A DNA stretch of 22,353 bases, from assembly GCA_964522605.1 (NCBI GenBank), contig CAZFWV010000083.1:1-22353 (forward strand), in the 5' to 3' direction. The position numbers and the translations under genes were made by a program. The stretch comes from CAVZLD01 sp964522605. Its GTDB lineage: Bacteria; Planctomycetota; Planctomycetia; Pirellulales; Pirellulaceae. Below the pieces are notes generated by a model that was given only the letters and a program-made list of their open reading frames with translations, did no database searches and was not told the DNA's origin. Shown here piece after piece: positions 7,422 to 15,366 of this stretch. The stretch's first letter is position 1. Every line of letters begins with the position of its first letter.

Positions 7422-8843
7422 TCACGGCGCGATCAGGAGGCGACTGGGCGCCTCGAGATAGCCGATCACATCGTTCAGGAAGTGGGCTGCGGCTGCGCCA
7501 TCGACGAGGCGATGGTCATAGGAGAGGCTGAGAGGCATCATCAGCCGGATCTTGATCTCATCATCGACGACGACGGGCGTTTTACGCGACCGGCCGATCA
7601 ACAGGATTGCGACCTCGGGCGGATTGATGATCGGAGTCGAATACGTGCCGCCGATCGCCCCCAGGTTACTGATCGAGAAGGTACTTCCGCGGAGGTCTTC
7701 GATCTTGAAGTTGTTGTTTCGGGCGTTGTCGGCGATGTTCGCGAGAGCTCGAGTGATTTCCGGGATCCCCAGTTCGTCGGCTCGGCGAAGCGACGGAACA
7801 ACGAGACCTCGCTCTGTATCCACAGCGATGCCGATGTTGACATAGTGCTTGTAGATGATCTGCCCGTTGGCTTCGTCAAACGAAGCGTTGAGCGTAGGAT
7901 TGTTACGCAGCGCCATGGCGACCGATTTGATCACGAACGGCATGGTCGTCAGTTTCAATCCGCGTGAACTGTAATCTGCCTTACTGGCCTGACGGATTCG
8001 TTCCAACGCGGTGACATCCGCATCATCGAAATTGGTGACCCGCGGGATCGTCGACCAGGATTCGTGCATCTTGTTGGCGATCGTTTTGCGGATCTTGGTC
8101 GTCCGTTCGGTGCGAATCGGGCCCCAGGCGTCGGCAGCGGCCTCTTCATCCGTTGGGGCGGTTGTCGCATCGGCGGTCTCTGCCGGAGCCGGTGATTCCG
8201 CGGCGGGTGGCGCACTGCGAGACGAGGAGGCGAATTTGGCCGATTGTCGGACGACCGCCAGGACATCGTCGCGCGTGATCCGACCACCGGGACCGGTTCC
8301 TTGCACCTGGTGCAGGTCGACACCGACTTCCCGCGCCAGACGTCGAATGGCGGGTCCCGCCGCAGCGACCCGTCCTTGCGGGACGGATTCCGCGGACGGC
8401 GCGGGAGCGGCAGGTTGAGCGGGGGCCGGTGTGCGCTGCTTGGGTGCGGAGGGCGTTTTCGATTCCGTTTTCGCCGTCGCCGGCGGACTCTCGTCCTTGT
8501 CGTCGGCCGGCGGTGGCTCGGGCTTCGTTTCAGCCTTCGCGGTCGGTTCAGACGCCGTGGCCGCCGGCGGCGCCGATGCTGCGGGTTTGGGCGAGGGGCT
8601 CTCTTCGCTCGCCTCGAGGGTCACCAGGACGCCGCCCACTGGAACACTATCGCCGGTCGAGATGTGGATCTTCACGACCTTGCCCGCGTGGGAACTGGGA
8701 ATCGGGACCGTCGCTTTGTCGGTTTCAATCTCACACAGCGGTTGGTCCTTACTGATGACGTCCCCTTCGGCCACCAGGACGTCGAGCACGTCGCCGGAGT
8801 CAATTCCGTCACCTAATTCGGGCAGCTTCACTTCAATTGCCAT
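7422..8843 (-). CDS. aceF: Pyruvate dehydrogenase E2, dihydrolipoamide acetyltransferase (473 aa)
   Basis: E2 core of the pyruvate dehydrogenase complex; transfers the acetyl group from lipoamide to CoA. Domains: one lipoyl domain (1-76, ETDKA with lipoylated Lys43); a long Ala/Pro/Glu-rich flexible linker (about 80-157); the peripheral-subunit-binding domain (about 160-198, AGPAIRRLAREVGVDL and GTGPGGRITRDDV); a second Ala/Pro linker; and the catalytic domain (about 240-473) with the active-site motif DHRLVDGA (His444, Asp448). A single lipoyl domain is fewer than the three of the E. coli enzyme, but common in bacteria. AAGG lies 8 nt upstream of ATG 8843. The gene starts 32 bp after the aceE stop, so the two form an operon. 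A BCKDH or OGDH E2 is the alternative by domain layout, but the adjacent AceE-type E1 makes pyruvate the substrate. Confidence 0.96.
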   Translation of the reverse strand: MAIEVKLPELGDGIDSGDVLDVLVAEGDVISKDQPLCEIETDKATVPIPSSHAGKVVKIHISTGDSVPVGGVLVTLEASEESPSPKPAASAPPAATASEPTAKAETKPEPPPADDKDESPPATAKTESKTPSAPKQRTPAPAQPAAPAPSAESVPQGRVAAAGPAIRRLAREVGVDLHQVQGTGPGGRITRDDVLAVVRQSAKFASSSRSAPPAAESPAPAETADATTAPTDEEAAADAWGPIRTERTTKIRKTIANKMHESWSTIPRVTNFDDADVTALERIRQASKADYSSRGLKLTTMPFVIKSVAMALRNNPTLNASFDEANGQIIYKHYVNIGIAVDTERGLVVPSLRRADELGIPEITRALANIADNARNNNFKIEDLRGSTFSISNLGAIGGTYSTPIINPPEVAILLIGRSRKTPVVVDDEIKIRLMMPLSLSYDHRLVDGAAAAHFLNDVIGYLEAPSRLLIAP

Positions 8844-8875
8844 GGGTGTGCCTTATTGCAGTCAGTTTCTGTGAG

Positions 8876-11596
8876 TCAGGCGAACATCGGATTTACTTTT
8901 TCAGGATCGATGTCCAATTCGCGAATTGCCTGGGCGACGCGATCGGCTTTCATGGCGCCCGATTCGTACAACCGATACAGCGCGGCAACGGTCACCGAGG
9001 GCGCATCCACCTCAAAGTGTTTTCGCAGATTCTCCCGCGTATCACTGCGTCCCATTCCATCGGTGCCGAGCGTCTCGAGACCTCCAGGAATCCAAGGATT
9101 CAGCTGTTCGGGAACAGCGCGGACATAATCCGAAGCTGCGACGAAAGGACCTTGGACCCCTTCGAGGCTCTGCTCGAGGAACGATTTCCGCGCGGGCTTG
9201 CCGGGATTTCGCATGTTCCATCGGCGACATTCTTGCGCTTCGCGCCGCAGTTGACTGTAGCTCGTTATGCTCCACACGTCGCTGGCCACGCCAAAGCGTT
9301 CGGCGAGGATCTGCTGAGCTTGAAGGACCGATCGCACGATGGCACCACTGCCGAACAGCTGAATGCGTGGTGCATCGCCGGTCGTGTCTTGGCTTGACAG
9401 TCGATACAGTCCGCGAATGATTCCCTCCGCTGCATTCTCCGGCAGGCTCGGCATCGGATAGTTCTCATTCTCGACCGTGATGTAGTAAATCGCGGTTTCC
9501 CCTTCTTGGTACAGCCGGCGGAGACCGTCGAAGATGATCACCGCGGTTTCGTAGGCGAACGCGGGGTCGTAGGCCCGCACGGTGGGAAAGGCGATCGCAT
9601 TCAACAGGCTATGGCCGTCCTGATGCTGCAATCCTTCGCCGTTGAGCGTTGTCCGGCCGGCTGTTGCACCGATCAGAAACCCTTTCGCACGCATGTCGGC
9701 GGCGGCCCAAATCAAGTCCCCGATCCGCTGAAAACCGAACATCGAGTAGTAGATGAAGAATGGAATCATATTGATTCCGTGGGAACTGTAGGCCGTTCCC
9801 GCGGCGTTAAATGACGCCATCGAGCCCGCCTCGGTAATCCCTTCCTCGAGAATCTGTCCGTTTTCGGCCTCTTTGTAATACATCAGTTGGTCGGAGTCGA
9901 CCGGCTCATAAAGTTGGCCGGCGTGCGCGTAGATCCCAACCTGGCGGAACAAGGCCTCCATGCCGAATGTCCGAGATTCATCCGGCACGATCGGGACGAT
10001 GTACTTTCCGATCTTTTTATCGCGTAGGAGATCACTGAGCAGTCGAACGAATCCCATGGTGGTCGACAGATCACTGTCACTGATCTTCTTCATGGTCCGT
10101 TCATAGTCCGCAAGCGTGGGAACCTCCAACTTCGGGGGCGAGGTGGGACGCGACGGAATCGGGCCGCCCAGAGCACGTCGTCGTTCGCGCAGGTATTTCA
10201 GCTCAACGCTGTCTTCGGGCGGTTTGTAGAAGGGCGCGTGAATGACATCTTCATCCGATATCGGAATTCCGAAACGGCTGCGGAATTCCCGCAACTCCTC
10301 TTCATTCAGCTTCTTCTGCTGGTGTGTGATGTTTCGGCCCTCGCCCGCTTCGCCCAGGCCGTAACCTTTGACCGTCTTCGCCAGGATCACCGTCGGTTGG
10401 CCACGATGTTCGACTGCCGTCTTGTAGGCCGCGAAGACCTTCTCCGGATCGTGTCCGCCGCGACGCATCTTCTCGAGTTTTTCGTCCGAGTAGTTCTTCA
10501 CGAGGTCGAGCAGCTCGGGATACTTCCCAAAAAAGTGCTGACGGATGTAATCGCCCGGCATGACCGTGTATTTCTGGTACTGCCCGTCGACCACTTCGCC
10601 CATGCGGCGAATCAACTGGCCACTGGAGTCCGCATCCAGGAGTGGATCCCAGTCGTTCCCCCAGATGACTTTGATGACATTCCAGCCGGCGCCGCGGAAG
10701 ATACCTTCCAATTCCTGGATGATCTTGCCATTTCCCCGAACGGGGCCATCCAGCCTCTGGAGGTTGCAATTGATCACAAAAATCAGGTTGTCCAATTGTT
10801 CTCGCGCCGCCAGCGTGATCGCCCCGAGCGTTTCCGGTTCATCGCACTCGCCGTCCCCGAGGAAGGCCCAGACACGTTGCGCGCTGGTGTCTTTCAGGCC
10901 GCGGTCTTCGAGGTACCGATTGAAGCGGGCCTGATAGATCGCCATGATCGGCGCCAGACCCATCGAGACGGTAGGGAACTCCCAGAAACTCGGCATCAGC
11001 CAGGGATGGGGATACGAAGACAGGCCGCCATCCGGATGGAGATCCTGTCGGAAGGCCTCCAAGTTCTGCTCCGTGAATCGCCCCTCCAGATAGGCACGCG
11101 AATAGGGGCCGGGAGAGGCGTGGCCTTGAAAATAGACCTGATCCCCGTTGTATCCCGATTCGCCGCGTCCCCGGAAGAAGTGGTTGTATCCGACCTCGTA
11201 CAGCGTCGCGGCTGAGGCGAACGTCGAGATATGTCCCCCAATTCCTGGAAACCGCTTGTTGGCCCGCACCACCATGGCCATGGCGTTCCAGCGGATGATG
11301 CTCTTGATCCGCCGCTCAATCTCTCGATTGCCCGGATACGGAGGTTGCTTGTCGACGGGAATCGTGTTGATGTAGGGCGTCGTCAGCTGGAGCGGCAACT
11401 CAACCCCCTCGCGCACGGCCAGATTCTGGAGCATCGCCAGTAGAAACTGGGCCCGCTCACGGCCTTTGCTGTCCAGTACGTACTGCAGCGATTCGAGCCA
11501 CTCCTTCGTTTCGGCCGGATCCAGGTCCGCCGATGCGGGCGGGGCTGGGGGCACGATTGCCTGTTCGCCGTCAATGAGGATCTTTGTTTCTGCCAT
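8876..11596 (-). CDS. aceE: Pyruvate dehydrogenase E1, homodimeric type (906 aa)
   Basis: Thiamine-diphosphate-dependent decarboxylation of pyruvate and reductive acetylation of lipoyl-E2. Full length for the AceE family (about 890 aa). Recognisable segments: GGHISTFASAATLYEVGYNHF (120-140, substrate/cofactor region), the ThDP motif GDGECDEPE (247-255) ending at NCN (276-278), RGNGKIIQELEGIFRGAGWNVIKV, the VKGYGLG...NITHQQKKL loop, and in the second half EGITEAGS and TAGRTTLNGEGLQHQDGHS. AAGGA is about 5 nt upstream of ATG 11596. It lies between lpd and aceF in the same orientation. The 444-bp leader suggests a separate promoter as well as possible read-through from rpsD-lpd. Confidence 0.98.
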   Translation of the reverse strand: MAETKILIDGEQAIVPPAPPASADLDPAETKEWLESLQYVLDSKGRERAQFLLAMLQNLAVREGVELPLQLTTPYINTIPVDKQPPYPGNREIERRIKSIIRWNAMAMVVRANKRFPGIGGHISTFASAATLYEVGYNHFFRGRGESGYNGDQVYFQGHASPGPYSRAYLEGRFTEQNLEAFRQDLHPDGGLSSYPHPWLMPSFWEFPTVSMGLAPIMAIYQARFNRYLEDRGLKDTSAQRVWAFLGDGECDEPETLGAITLAAREQLDNLIFVINCNLQRLDGPVRGNGKIIQELEGIFRGAGWNVIKVIWGNDWDPLLDADSSGQLIRRMGEVVDGQYQKYTVMPGDYIRQHFFGKYPELLDLVKNYSDEKLEKMRRGGHDPEKVFAAYKTAVEHRGQPTVILAKTVKGYGLGEAGEGRNITHQQKKLNEEELREFRSRFGIPISDEDVIHAPFYKPPEDSVELKYLRERRRALGGPIPSRPTSPPKLEVPTLADYERTMKKISDSDLSTTMGFVRLLSDLLRDKKIGKYIVPIVPDESRTFGMEALFRQVGIYAHAGQLYEPVDSDQLMYYKEAENGQILEEGITEAGSMASFNAAGTAYSSHGINMIPFFIYYSMFGFQRIGDLIWAAADMRAKGFLIGATAGRTTLNGEGLQHQDGHSLLNAIAFPTVRAYDPAFAYETAVIIFDGLRRLYQEGETAIYYITVENENYPMPSLPENAAEGIIRGLYRLSSQDTTGDAPRIQLFGSGAIVRSVLQAQQILAERFGVASDVWSITSYSQLRREAQECRRWNMRNPGKPARKSFLEQSLEGVQGPFVAASDYVRAVPEQLNPWIPGGLETLGTDGMGRSDTRENLRKHFEVDAPSVTVAALYRLYESGAMKADRVAQAIRELDIDPEKVNPMFA

Positions 11597-12040
11597 GGGG
11601 TCCTTTCAGTGGTTTCCACACTTCTCTCGGGCCTCCGCCGCCCGCCGAGAACGGCTCGAAGGATCATTCGATCGTCGTATTGTAGGTTCCCGGGCCGTTT
11701 CCCGCAGCGCGAGGCTCCCGAAGCCCCTCGTTGGAGGTGTTTTTCGTGGGGCCGCGGGGATCGACTCCCGATCCGGCTCGCCCGATCGAACCGCGATCCG
11801 TGAGCAGGAACATCCGGATTGCCGCTCTGGTTACGGCGACGGGAGCGAACCAAAACAAAAACTGTCGGACGCGTGGCGCGGTTGCACTCGTGTGCGATAT
11901 CAGCCCCAGAAGCTCGGGGTGGCCTCGCAGGAGCAAAAAAGCGCACGAGTCAAACGTGCGGCGTATCCATTGGGCCGTGTCGGCTTCGGACTTCTGGCCT
12001 TTTTTCGTTGCCGATTATCGGGCGAAGTCTTCATACCGCA
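11597..12040. other. Long leader/intergenic region between lpd and aceE
   Basis: 444 bp with no convincing gene; open frames here run out of neighbouring genes and have no family resemblance or ribosome binding site. On the minus strand a TACAAT -10-like hexamer (plus-strand ATTGTA, 11679-11684) lies about 83 bp upstream of aceE, without a good -35. No clear terminator follows lpd. The region could carry an aceE-specific promoter or an untranslated regulatory leader. Confidence 0.5.
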
Positions 12041-13465
12041 CTAGCGGCGACGCGGTTTGTAGATTTCGACGGCCGTGCCGAAGAAGACTTCTCCCGCGTT
12101 CATCAAGGTTTCGCTGAGTGTCGGGTGGGGGTGGATCGAATCCGTCACATCACGGGCGACACATCCCATTTCGATTGCGAGCACGGCTTCGGAGATCAAA
12201 TCGCCTGCCCCGGGGCCGACGATCCCGCAGCCGAGCAGTCGTTGAGTTTCGGGGTCGATGAGCCACTTCGTCATTCCCTCGGCGCGACCTAGCGCCTGGG
12301 CCCGGCCGCTGGCTGCCCACGGATAGACCGCTGTTTCGTAGGGAATTCGCTCTTGCTTGGCCACTTCTTCCGTATAGCCGGCCCAAGCGATTTCGGGATC
12401 GGTGAACACCACGGCAGGGATCGCCGCGGGCTCAAAGACGACCGGCTTGCCGAGCATGGCTTCGACGGCGACTTTGGCCTCATGAGATGCTTTGTGGGCC
12501 AGCATCGGTTCGCCCGCCACGTCCCCGATCGCAAGGATCCTGGGATCGGCGGTCCGTTGTTGCTCATCGCAGAGCACGAAACCGCGCCGGTCCAATTGCA
12601 CCTGGGTGTTCCCCAGTCCCAGATTTTCCGTATTGGGACGGCGGCCGACGGCGACGAGCACTCGATCGTATCGTTCGGTGCCGTACTTACCCGGCCCTTC
12701 GAAAGCCACTTCGACCTGGTTTCCCCGTTCACCCAGGGAACCTACGCGTGTGTTCAGATAGATGCGGTCCGCCGTCAGTTGCTTCAGGCGTTGCTGCAGC
12801 GGGCGAACAAGATCGCGGTCGGCGCCGGGCAGCAGGCCATCCGTCAGTTCAACAATGCTCACCTGGCTACCCAGATGGGCATATACGGTCCCCATTTCGA
12901 GACCGATGTACCCGCCGCCGATGACCAATAGGCTTTCGGGGACGTCAACTAAATCCAGGGCGCCCGTCGAATCCATCACCCGGGGTGAATCAATCGACAG
13001 AGAACCGGGGCGGGCGACGAGAGAACCGGTGGCCAGGATCAGGTGATCGAACGTCAGATGGCCGTCGTCGGGCAGGTTGGCATCATCGCCTTCCAGTGCC
13101 AGCGTCGACGAATCGACGAATGTGCCGCGGGCATGCAGGACCCGGACTTTGCGTCGCTTGGCGAGTTGTGCCAAGCCGGCGGACATTTTCTCGATCACCT
13201 GCTCTTTTCGCGCCCGAACTTGTTCGAGACGAATTTCGGGGCGGCCGTAGCGGACGCCCCAATCGCTACCAAGTTCTTCCACTTCGCTCATCACGCGCGC
13301 GACGTGAAGCAGCGCCTTGGAGGGAATACAGCCGCGAAGCAGGCAGGTACCACCCAACCGCGGATCTTGTTCGACGAGAGTGACTTCCAAGCCTTCGTCC
13401 GCAGCGATGAATGCCGCTGCGTAACCGCCCGGGCCTCCGCCGAGTACTACCAGTTGACTGTGCAT
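12041..13465 (-). CDS. lpdA: Dihydrolipoamide dehydrogenase E3 (474 aa)
   Basis: FAD-dependent reoxidation of dihydrolipoamide to lipoamide with NAD+, the E3 step of 2-oxoacid dehydrogenase complexes. FAD-binding GGGPGGYAAA (9-18); redox disulfide in GGTCLLRGCIPSK (Cys41, Cys46); NAD-binding GGGYIGLEMG in mid-protein; GDVAGEPMLAHKA flavin motif; and the C-terminal HPHPTLSE with catalytic His447 and Glu452. Full length. ATG 13465 lies a single nucleotide after the rpsD TAA. No clear Shine-Dalgarno is seen in the end of rpsD, so translation is probably coupled to S4. Transcribed ahead of aceE-aceF, unlike the usual E1-E2-E3 order. Confidence 0.97.
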   Translation of the reverse strand: MHSQLVVLGGGPGGYAAAFIAADEGLEVTLVEQDPRLGGTCLLRGCIPSKALLHVARVMSEVEELGSDWGVRYGRPEIRLEQVRARKEQVIEKMSAGLAQLAKRRKVRVLHARGTFVDSSTLALEGDDANLPDDGHLTFDHLILATGSLVARPGSLSIDSPRVMDSTGALDLVDVPESLLVIGGGYIGLEMGTVYAHLGSQVSIVELTDGLLPGADRDLVRPLQQRLKQLTADRIYLNTRVGSLGERGNQVEVAFEGPGKYGTERYDRVLVAVGRRPNTENLGLGNTQVQLDRRGFVLCDEQQRTADPRILAIGDVAGEPMLAHKASHEAKVAVEAMLGKPVVFEPAAIPAVVFTDPEIAWAGYTEEVAKQERIPYETAVYPWAASGRAQALGRAEGMTKWLIDPETQRLLGCGIVGPGAGDLISEAVLAIEMGCVARDVTDSIHPHPTLSETLMNAGEVFFGTAVEIYKPRRR

Positions 13466-13466
13466 A

Positions 13467-14075
13467 TTATCGGGACAAGAACTCGACCACGGTATTCACG
13501 TCCACGGGCAAGCTGATGTCGCTTGGACCCGGCTGCCCCTGCACGGTGGCTCGCAGAGTATTCGCGTCGACCGTCAACCATTCGATCGGTTGCGCCTGAT
13601 TCTCTTCGAGTTGGCTGCGGTACAGGGTCTGCAGGTTCGTCCGCGGGCGGACGGTGATTACGTCGCCGGGCCGCAGCAGATAGCAGGGCGAGGTGACCTT
13701 CACGCCGTTCACTTGGAAATGACCATGAACGATGCCCTGACGGGCTTGGGGGCGGGTGTGAGTGAAGCCGGCCCGGCGGACCACATTATCGAGCCGCCGC
13801 TCGCACATCAGCAACAACTGCTCCCCCGTGTTGCCCTTCATGCGGCCCACCTTATCGAAGATTCGCCGCAACTGTCGCTCGCCCAGCCCATAGTAGTGTT
13901 TGATCTTCTGCTTCTCGATCAAGGCTTGACCGTAGTTTGAAGGGCGACGCAGGCGGGTGCGCATACCGGGGGGATGTTCCCGCCGCGATGCGGCACGTAC
14001 GGCGCCGGCGCTCTCATAAACCATCGAACCCAGCCGCCGATTGACCCTCGCTTTCGCTGCGTGATAGCGAGCCAT
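13467..14075 (-). CDS. rpsD: 30S ribosomal protein S4 (202 aa)
   Basis: Primary 16S rRNA-binding protein of the small subunit. N-terminal domain to about residue 90, with PPGMRTRLRRPSNYGQALIEKQKIKHYYGLGERQLRRIF in the middle of it. S4 RNA-binding domain about 92-155 (CERRLDNVVRRAGFTHTRPQARQ, then HFQVNGVKV and LLRPGDVITV). C-terminal VVEFLSR, the equivalent of the usual VVEFYSR. No zinc-binding Cys cluster at the N-terminus. AGGAGA is 9 nt upstream of ATG 14075. It stands outside the alpha operon (no rpsM, rpsK, rpoA or rplQ here) and instead heads lpd-aceE-aceF. S4 is a known translational repressor of its own mRNA in E. coli and Bacillus; the 120-nt leader here could serve this role. Confidence 0.97.
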   Translation of the reverse strand: MARYHAAKARVNRRLGSMVYESAGAVRAASRREHPPGMRTRLRRPSNYGQALIEKQKIKHYYGLGERQLRRIFDKVGRMKGNTGEQLLLMCERRLDNVVRRAGFTHTRPQARQGIVHGHFQVNGVKVTSPCYLLRPGDVITVRPRTNLQTLYRSQLEENQAQPIEWLTVDANTLRATVQGQPGPSDISLPVDVNTVVEFLSR

Positions 14076-14196
14076 ACCGAATTGTCTCCTGTTACCCTTT
14101 CACGGAATCTACCGCGGCACCTCGCAGTCGCCCGTTTGCTGCGGGGTTCGGCCTGATTAAGCCACATGATCGAGCCGGACGGTTGTGAATAAACGC

Positions 14197-14217
14197 CTTA
14201 TAGTGCCCCAAGTTGGG
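14197..14217 (-). promoter_or_regulatory. Candidate rpsD promoter -10 with overlapping palindrome
   Basis: On the minus strand TATAAG (plus-strand CTTATA, 14197-14202) matches the -10 consensus at 5 of 6 positions, about 120 nt upstream of rpsD. Just upstream of it lies a perfect 11-bp palindrome, CCCAAGTTGGG (14207-14217), inside the expected spacer, where a repressor could bind. No convincing -35 was found. Confidence 0.4.
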
Positions 14218-14263
14218 CAACAATACAAGGGGGCATTTTGCGAACCGCGGTGTTTCCCAAATC

Positions 14264-14599
14264 TTACAGGGGCTCGTTGATTTCCGGGACATCGTCCTCC
14301 GGCGGTTCTTCGTCGGCGCCCGGGTCTTCCTCGGGAACATCTTCTTCGGGAACTTCGTCCAACGCGTCGTCCTCGGGCTGCTCATCGCGCCCGGCCGAAG
14401 CATCCTCTTCTTCGGTTTCTTCCTCGGACGCCTCGGGGGGCGCGGACTTGAGTTCTTGGATCCGTTGCTCCAGACCGTCGTTGTACGATCCCGTTCCGCA
14501 GCCACCAGCCGTGACCAGCAGCATCAGCAGAAGGGCGGCCCATCCGCGCCATCCGCAACGGACGAGATGAGTTGTTCGTCGCATCTGTGATAACCCCAT
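14264..14599 (-). CDS. Small acidic lipoprotein (111 aa)
   Basis: Type II signal peptide: basic n-region (MRRTTHLVRCGWRG), hydrophobic stretch AALLLMLLV, and a lipobox TAGGC with the lipidated Cys at residue 34. After a short helical segment (NDGLEQRIQELKS) the rest (about 48-111) is almost entirely Glu, Asp and Pro, with loose repeats of the PEEDVPEEDP type. The mature protein should be a strongly negative, probably disordered tail on the periplasmic side. ATG 14599 lacks a Shine-Dalgarno; ATG 14584 (residue 6) gives a better shaped signal peptide with GGGG 9 nt upstream and is the likelier start. An extended -10 promoter lies upstream. Divergent from the HAMP-like gene. No known function. 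Confidence 0.75.
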   Translation of the reverse strand: MGLSQMRRTTHLVRCGWRGWAALLLMLLVTAGGCGTGSYNDGLEQRIQELKSAPPEASEEETEEEDASAGRDEQPEDDALDEVPEEDVPEEDPGADEEPPEDDVPEINEPL

Positions 14600-14683
14600 C
14601 AGGAGTGATTCGCGGCCCGGGCCACCGGCGAGCCGATTGGTGCTTCTGCGGAGAACGCGTCGGGAGGCCTCGACTGGCCGCAG

Positions 14684-14692
14684 ATTATACCA
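14684..14692 (-). promoter_or_regulatory. Extended -10 promoter for the lipoprotein gene
   Basis: On the minus strand TGGTATAAT: a perfect TATAAT (plus-strand 14684-14689) preceded by TG-N, an extended -10 element that can work without a good -35, and none is present. Transcription would begin near 14677, giving a leader of about 80-95 nt. Confidence 0.55.
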
Positions 14693-14835
14693 GTTTTTCA
14701 GCTTGGCGACGGTGTGCGACGGGCGGAGCCAGAAATGCGTCTTACAGTTAGTAGGGGCGGAAACTCGAGCCGCCGCCGTGGCCCGCCGGCTGCAAAAATG
14801 CCCAGAGATCGAACATCGCCCGATGAGGTTTCGTG

Positions 14836-15366
14836 ATGACGTTTCTGCGACGACGACAAGTCATGATCGATCAGGAAGTCCAAGGAGTGCTGATCGGGCG
14901 TGTGATCGTCTATTGGCTTGTTTGTCAGGCTTCGGTGTTCTTCGGTTATGCTGCCTGGCAGATCCTGGCCCTGCCGTCGGACGAGTCCGTTGTCGGCGTC
15001 CTTCCGCAGATCGCGGAGTTGTTGCCCGCATTGCTCGGCTCGTTGCTTCTTATTCCGCTGGTGATCGCCGATCTGCTACGCCTGAGCAACCGATTCGTGG
15101 GACCGATCTGGAACCTGCGCAATGCAATGAAGCGATTGGAACTGGGCGATCCAGTCCCCCCTCTCGAATTGCGCCGAAGAGACTTCTGGCCAGACTTGCT
15201 ACGGCGGTTCAATCGACTGTGCGTGGCGGGTCGTGCGTCCAGTTCGCACGGATCACCAACGATGCCTGCCGCGTATCTTTCGTTCACCGATCCCGCTGAT
15301 TGGGACGGCGTCCGCGGCCTCCCCGTGGTCGGCGAGACTTTTGCCGAGCCGCCATATTCAGATTGA
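14836..15366 (+). CDS. Two-TM membrane protein with HAMP-like segment (176 aa)
   Basis: Two predicted TM helices (about 20-46 and 60-82). The second is followed by RLSNRFVGPIWNLRNAMKRLELGDPVPPL and a DFWPDLLRRFNRL helix (about 83-128), which looks like a HAMP linker: helix 1 with the conserved Pro after the membrane, a connector, then helix 2. Stand-alone HAMP-like membrane proteins of this kind occur in planctomycetes; no kinase, cyclase or methyl-acceptor domain follows. ATG 14836 has GAGG 7 nt upstream and is preferred to GTG 14833, one codon earlier. The last 83 bp overlap the 3' end of the opposite gene, and the Ser/Gly/Pro-rich residues encoded there look non-conserved. A possible signal-transducing partner of unknown type. 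Confidence 0.72.
   Translation: MTFLRRRQVMIDQEVQGVLIGRVIVYWLVCQASVFFGYAAWQILALPSDESVVGVLPQIAELLPALLGSLLLIPLVIADLLRLSNRFVGPIWNLRNAMKRLELGDPVPPLELRRRDFWPDLLRRFNRLCVAGRASSSHGSPTMPAAYLSFTDPADWDGVRGLPVVGETFAEPPYSD

Noticed and set aside
8244..8816. Arg/Gly-rich plus-strand open frame over aceF
   Set aside because: It is the complement of the Ala/Pro linker of E2; the composition explains it.
10238..11215. Plus-strand open frame of 325 codons inside aceE
   Set aside because: Antisense to highly conserved E1 sequence, with no ribosome binding site or recognisable domain.
11383..11946. Minus-strand open frame (187 codons) spanning the lpd-aceE gap
   Set aside because: It overlaps the start of aceE in another frame, lacks any family signature and would block the aceE ribosome binding site.
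13919..14167. Minus-strand 82-codon frame in the rpsD leader
   Set aside because: Overlaps the rpsD start in another frame, highly Arg-rich, no ribosome binding site; better seen as untranslated leader.
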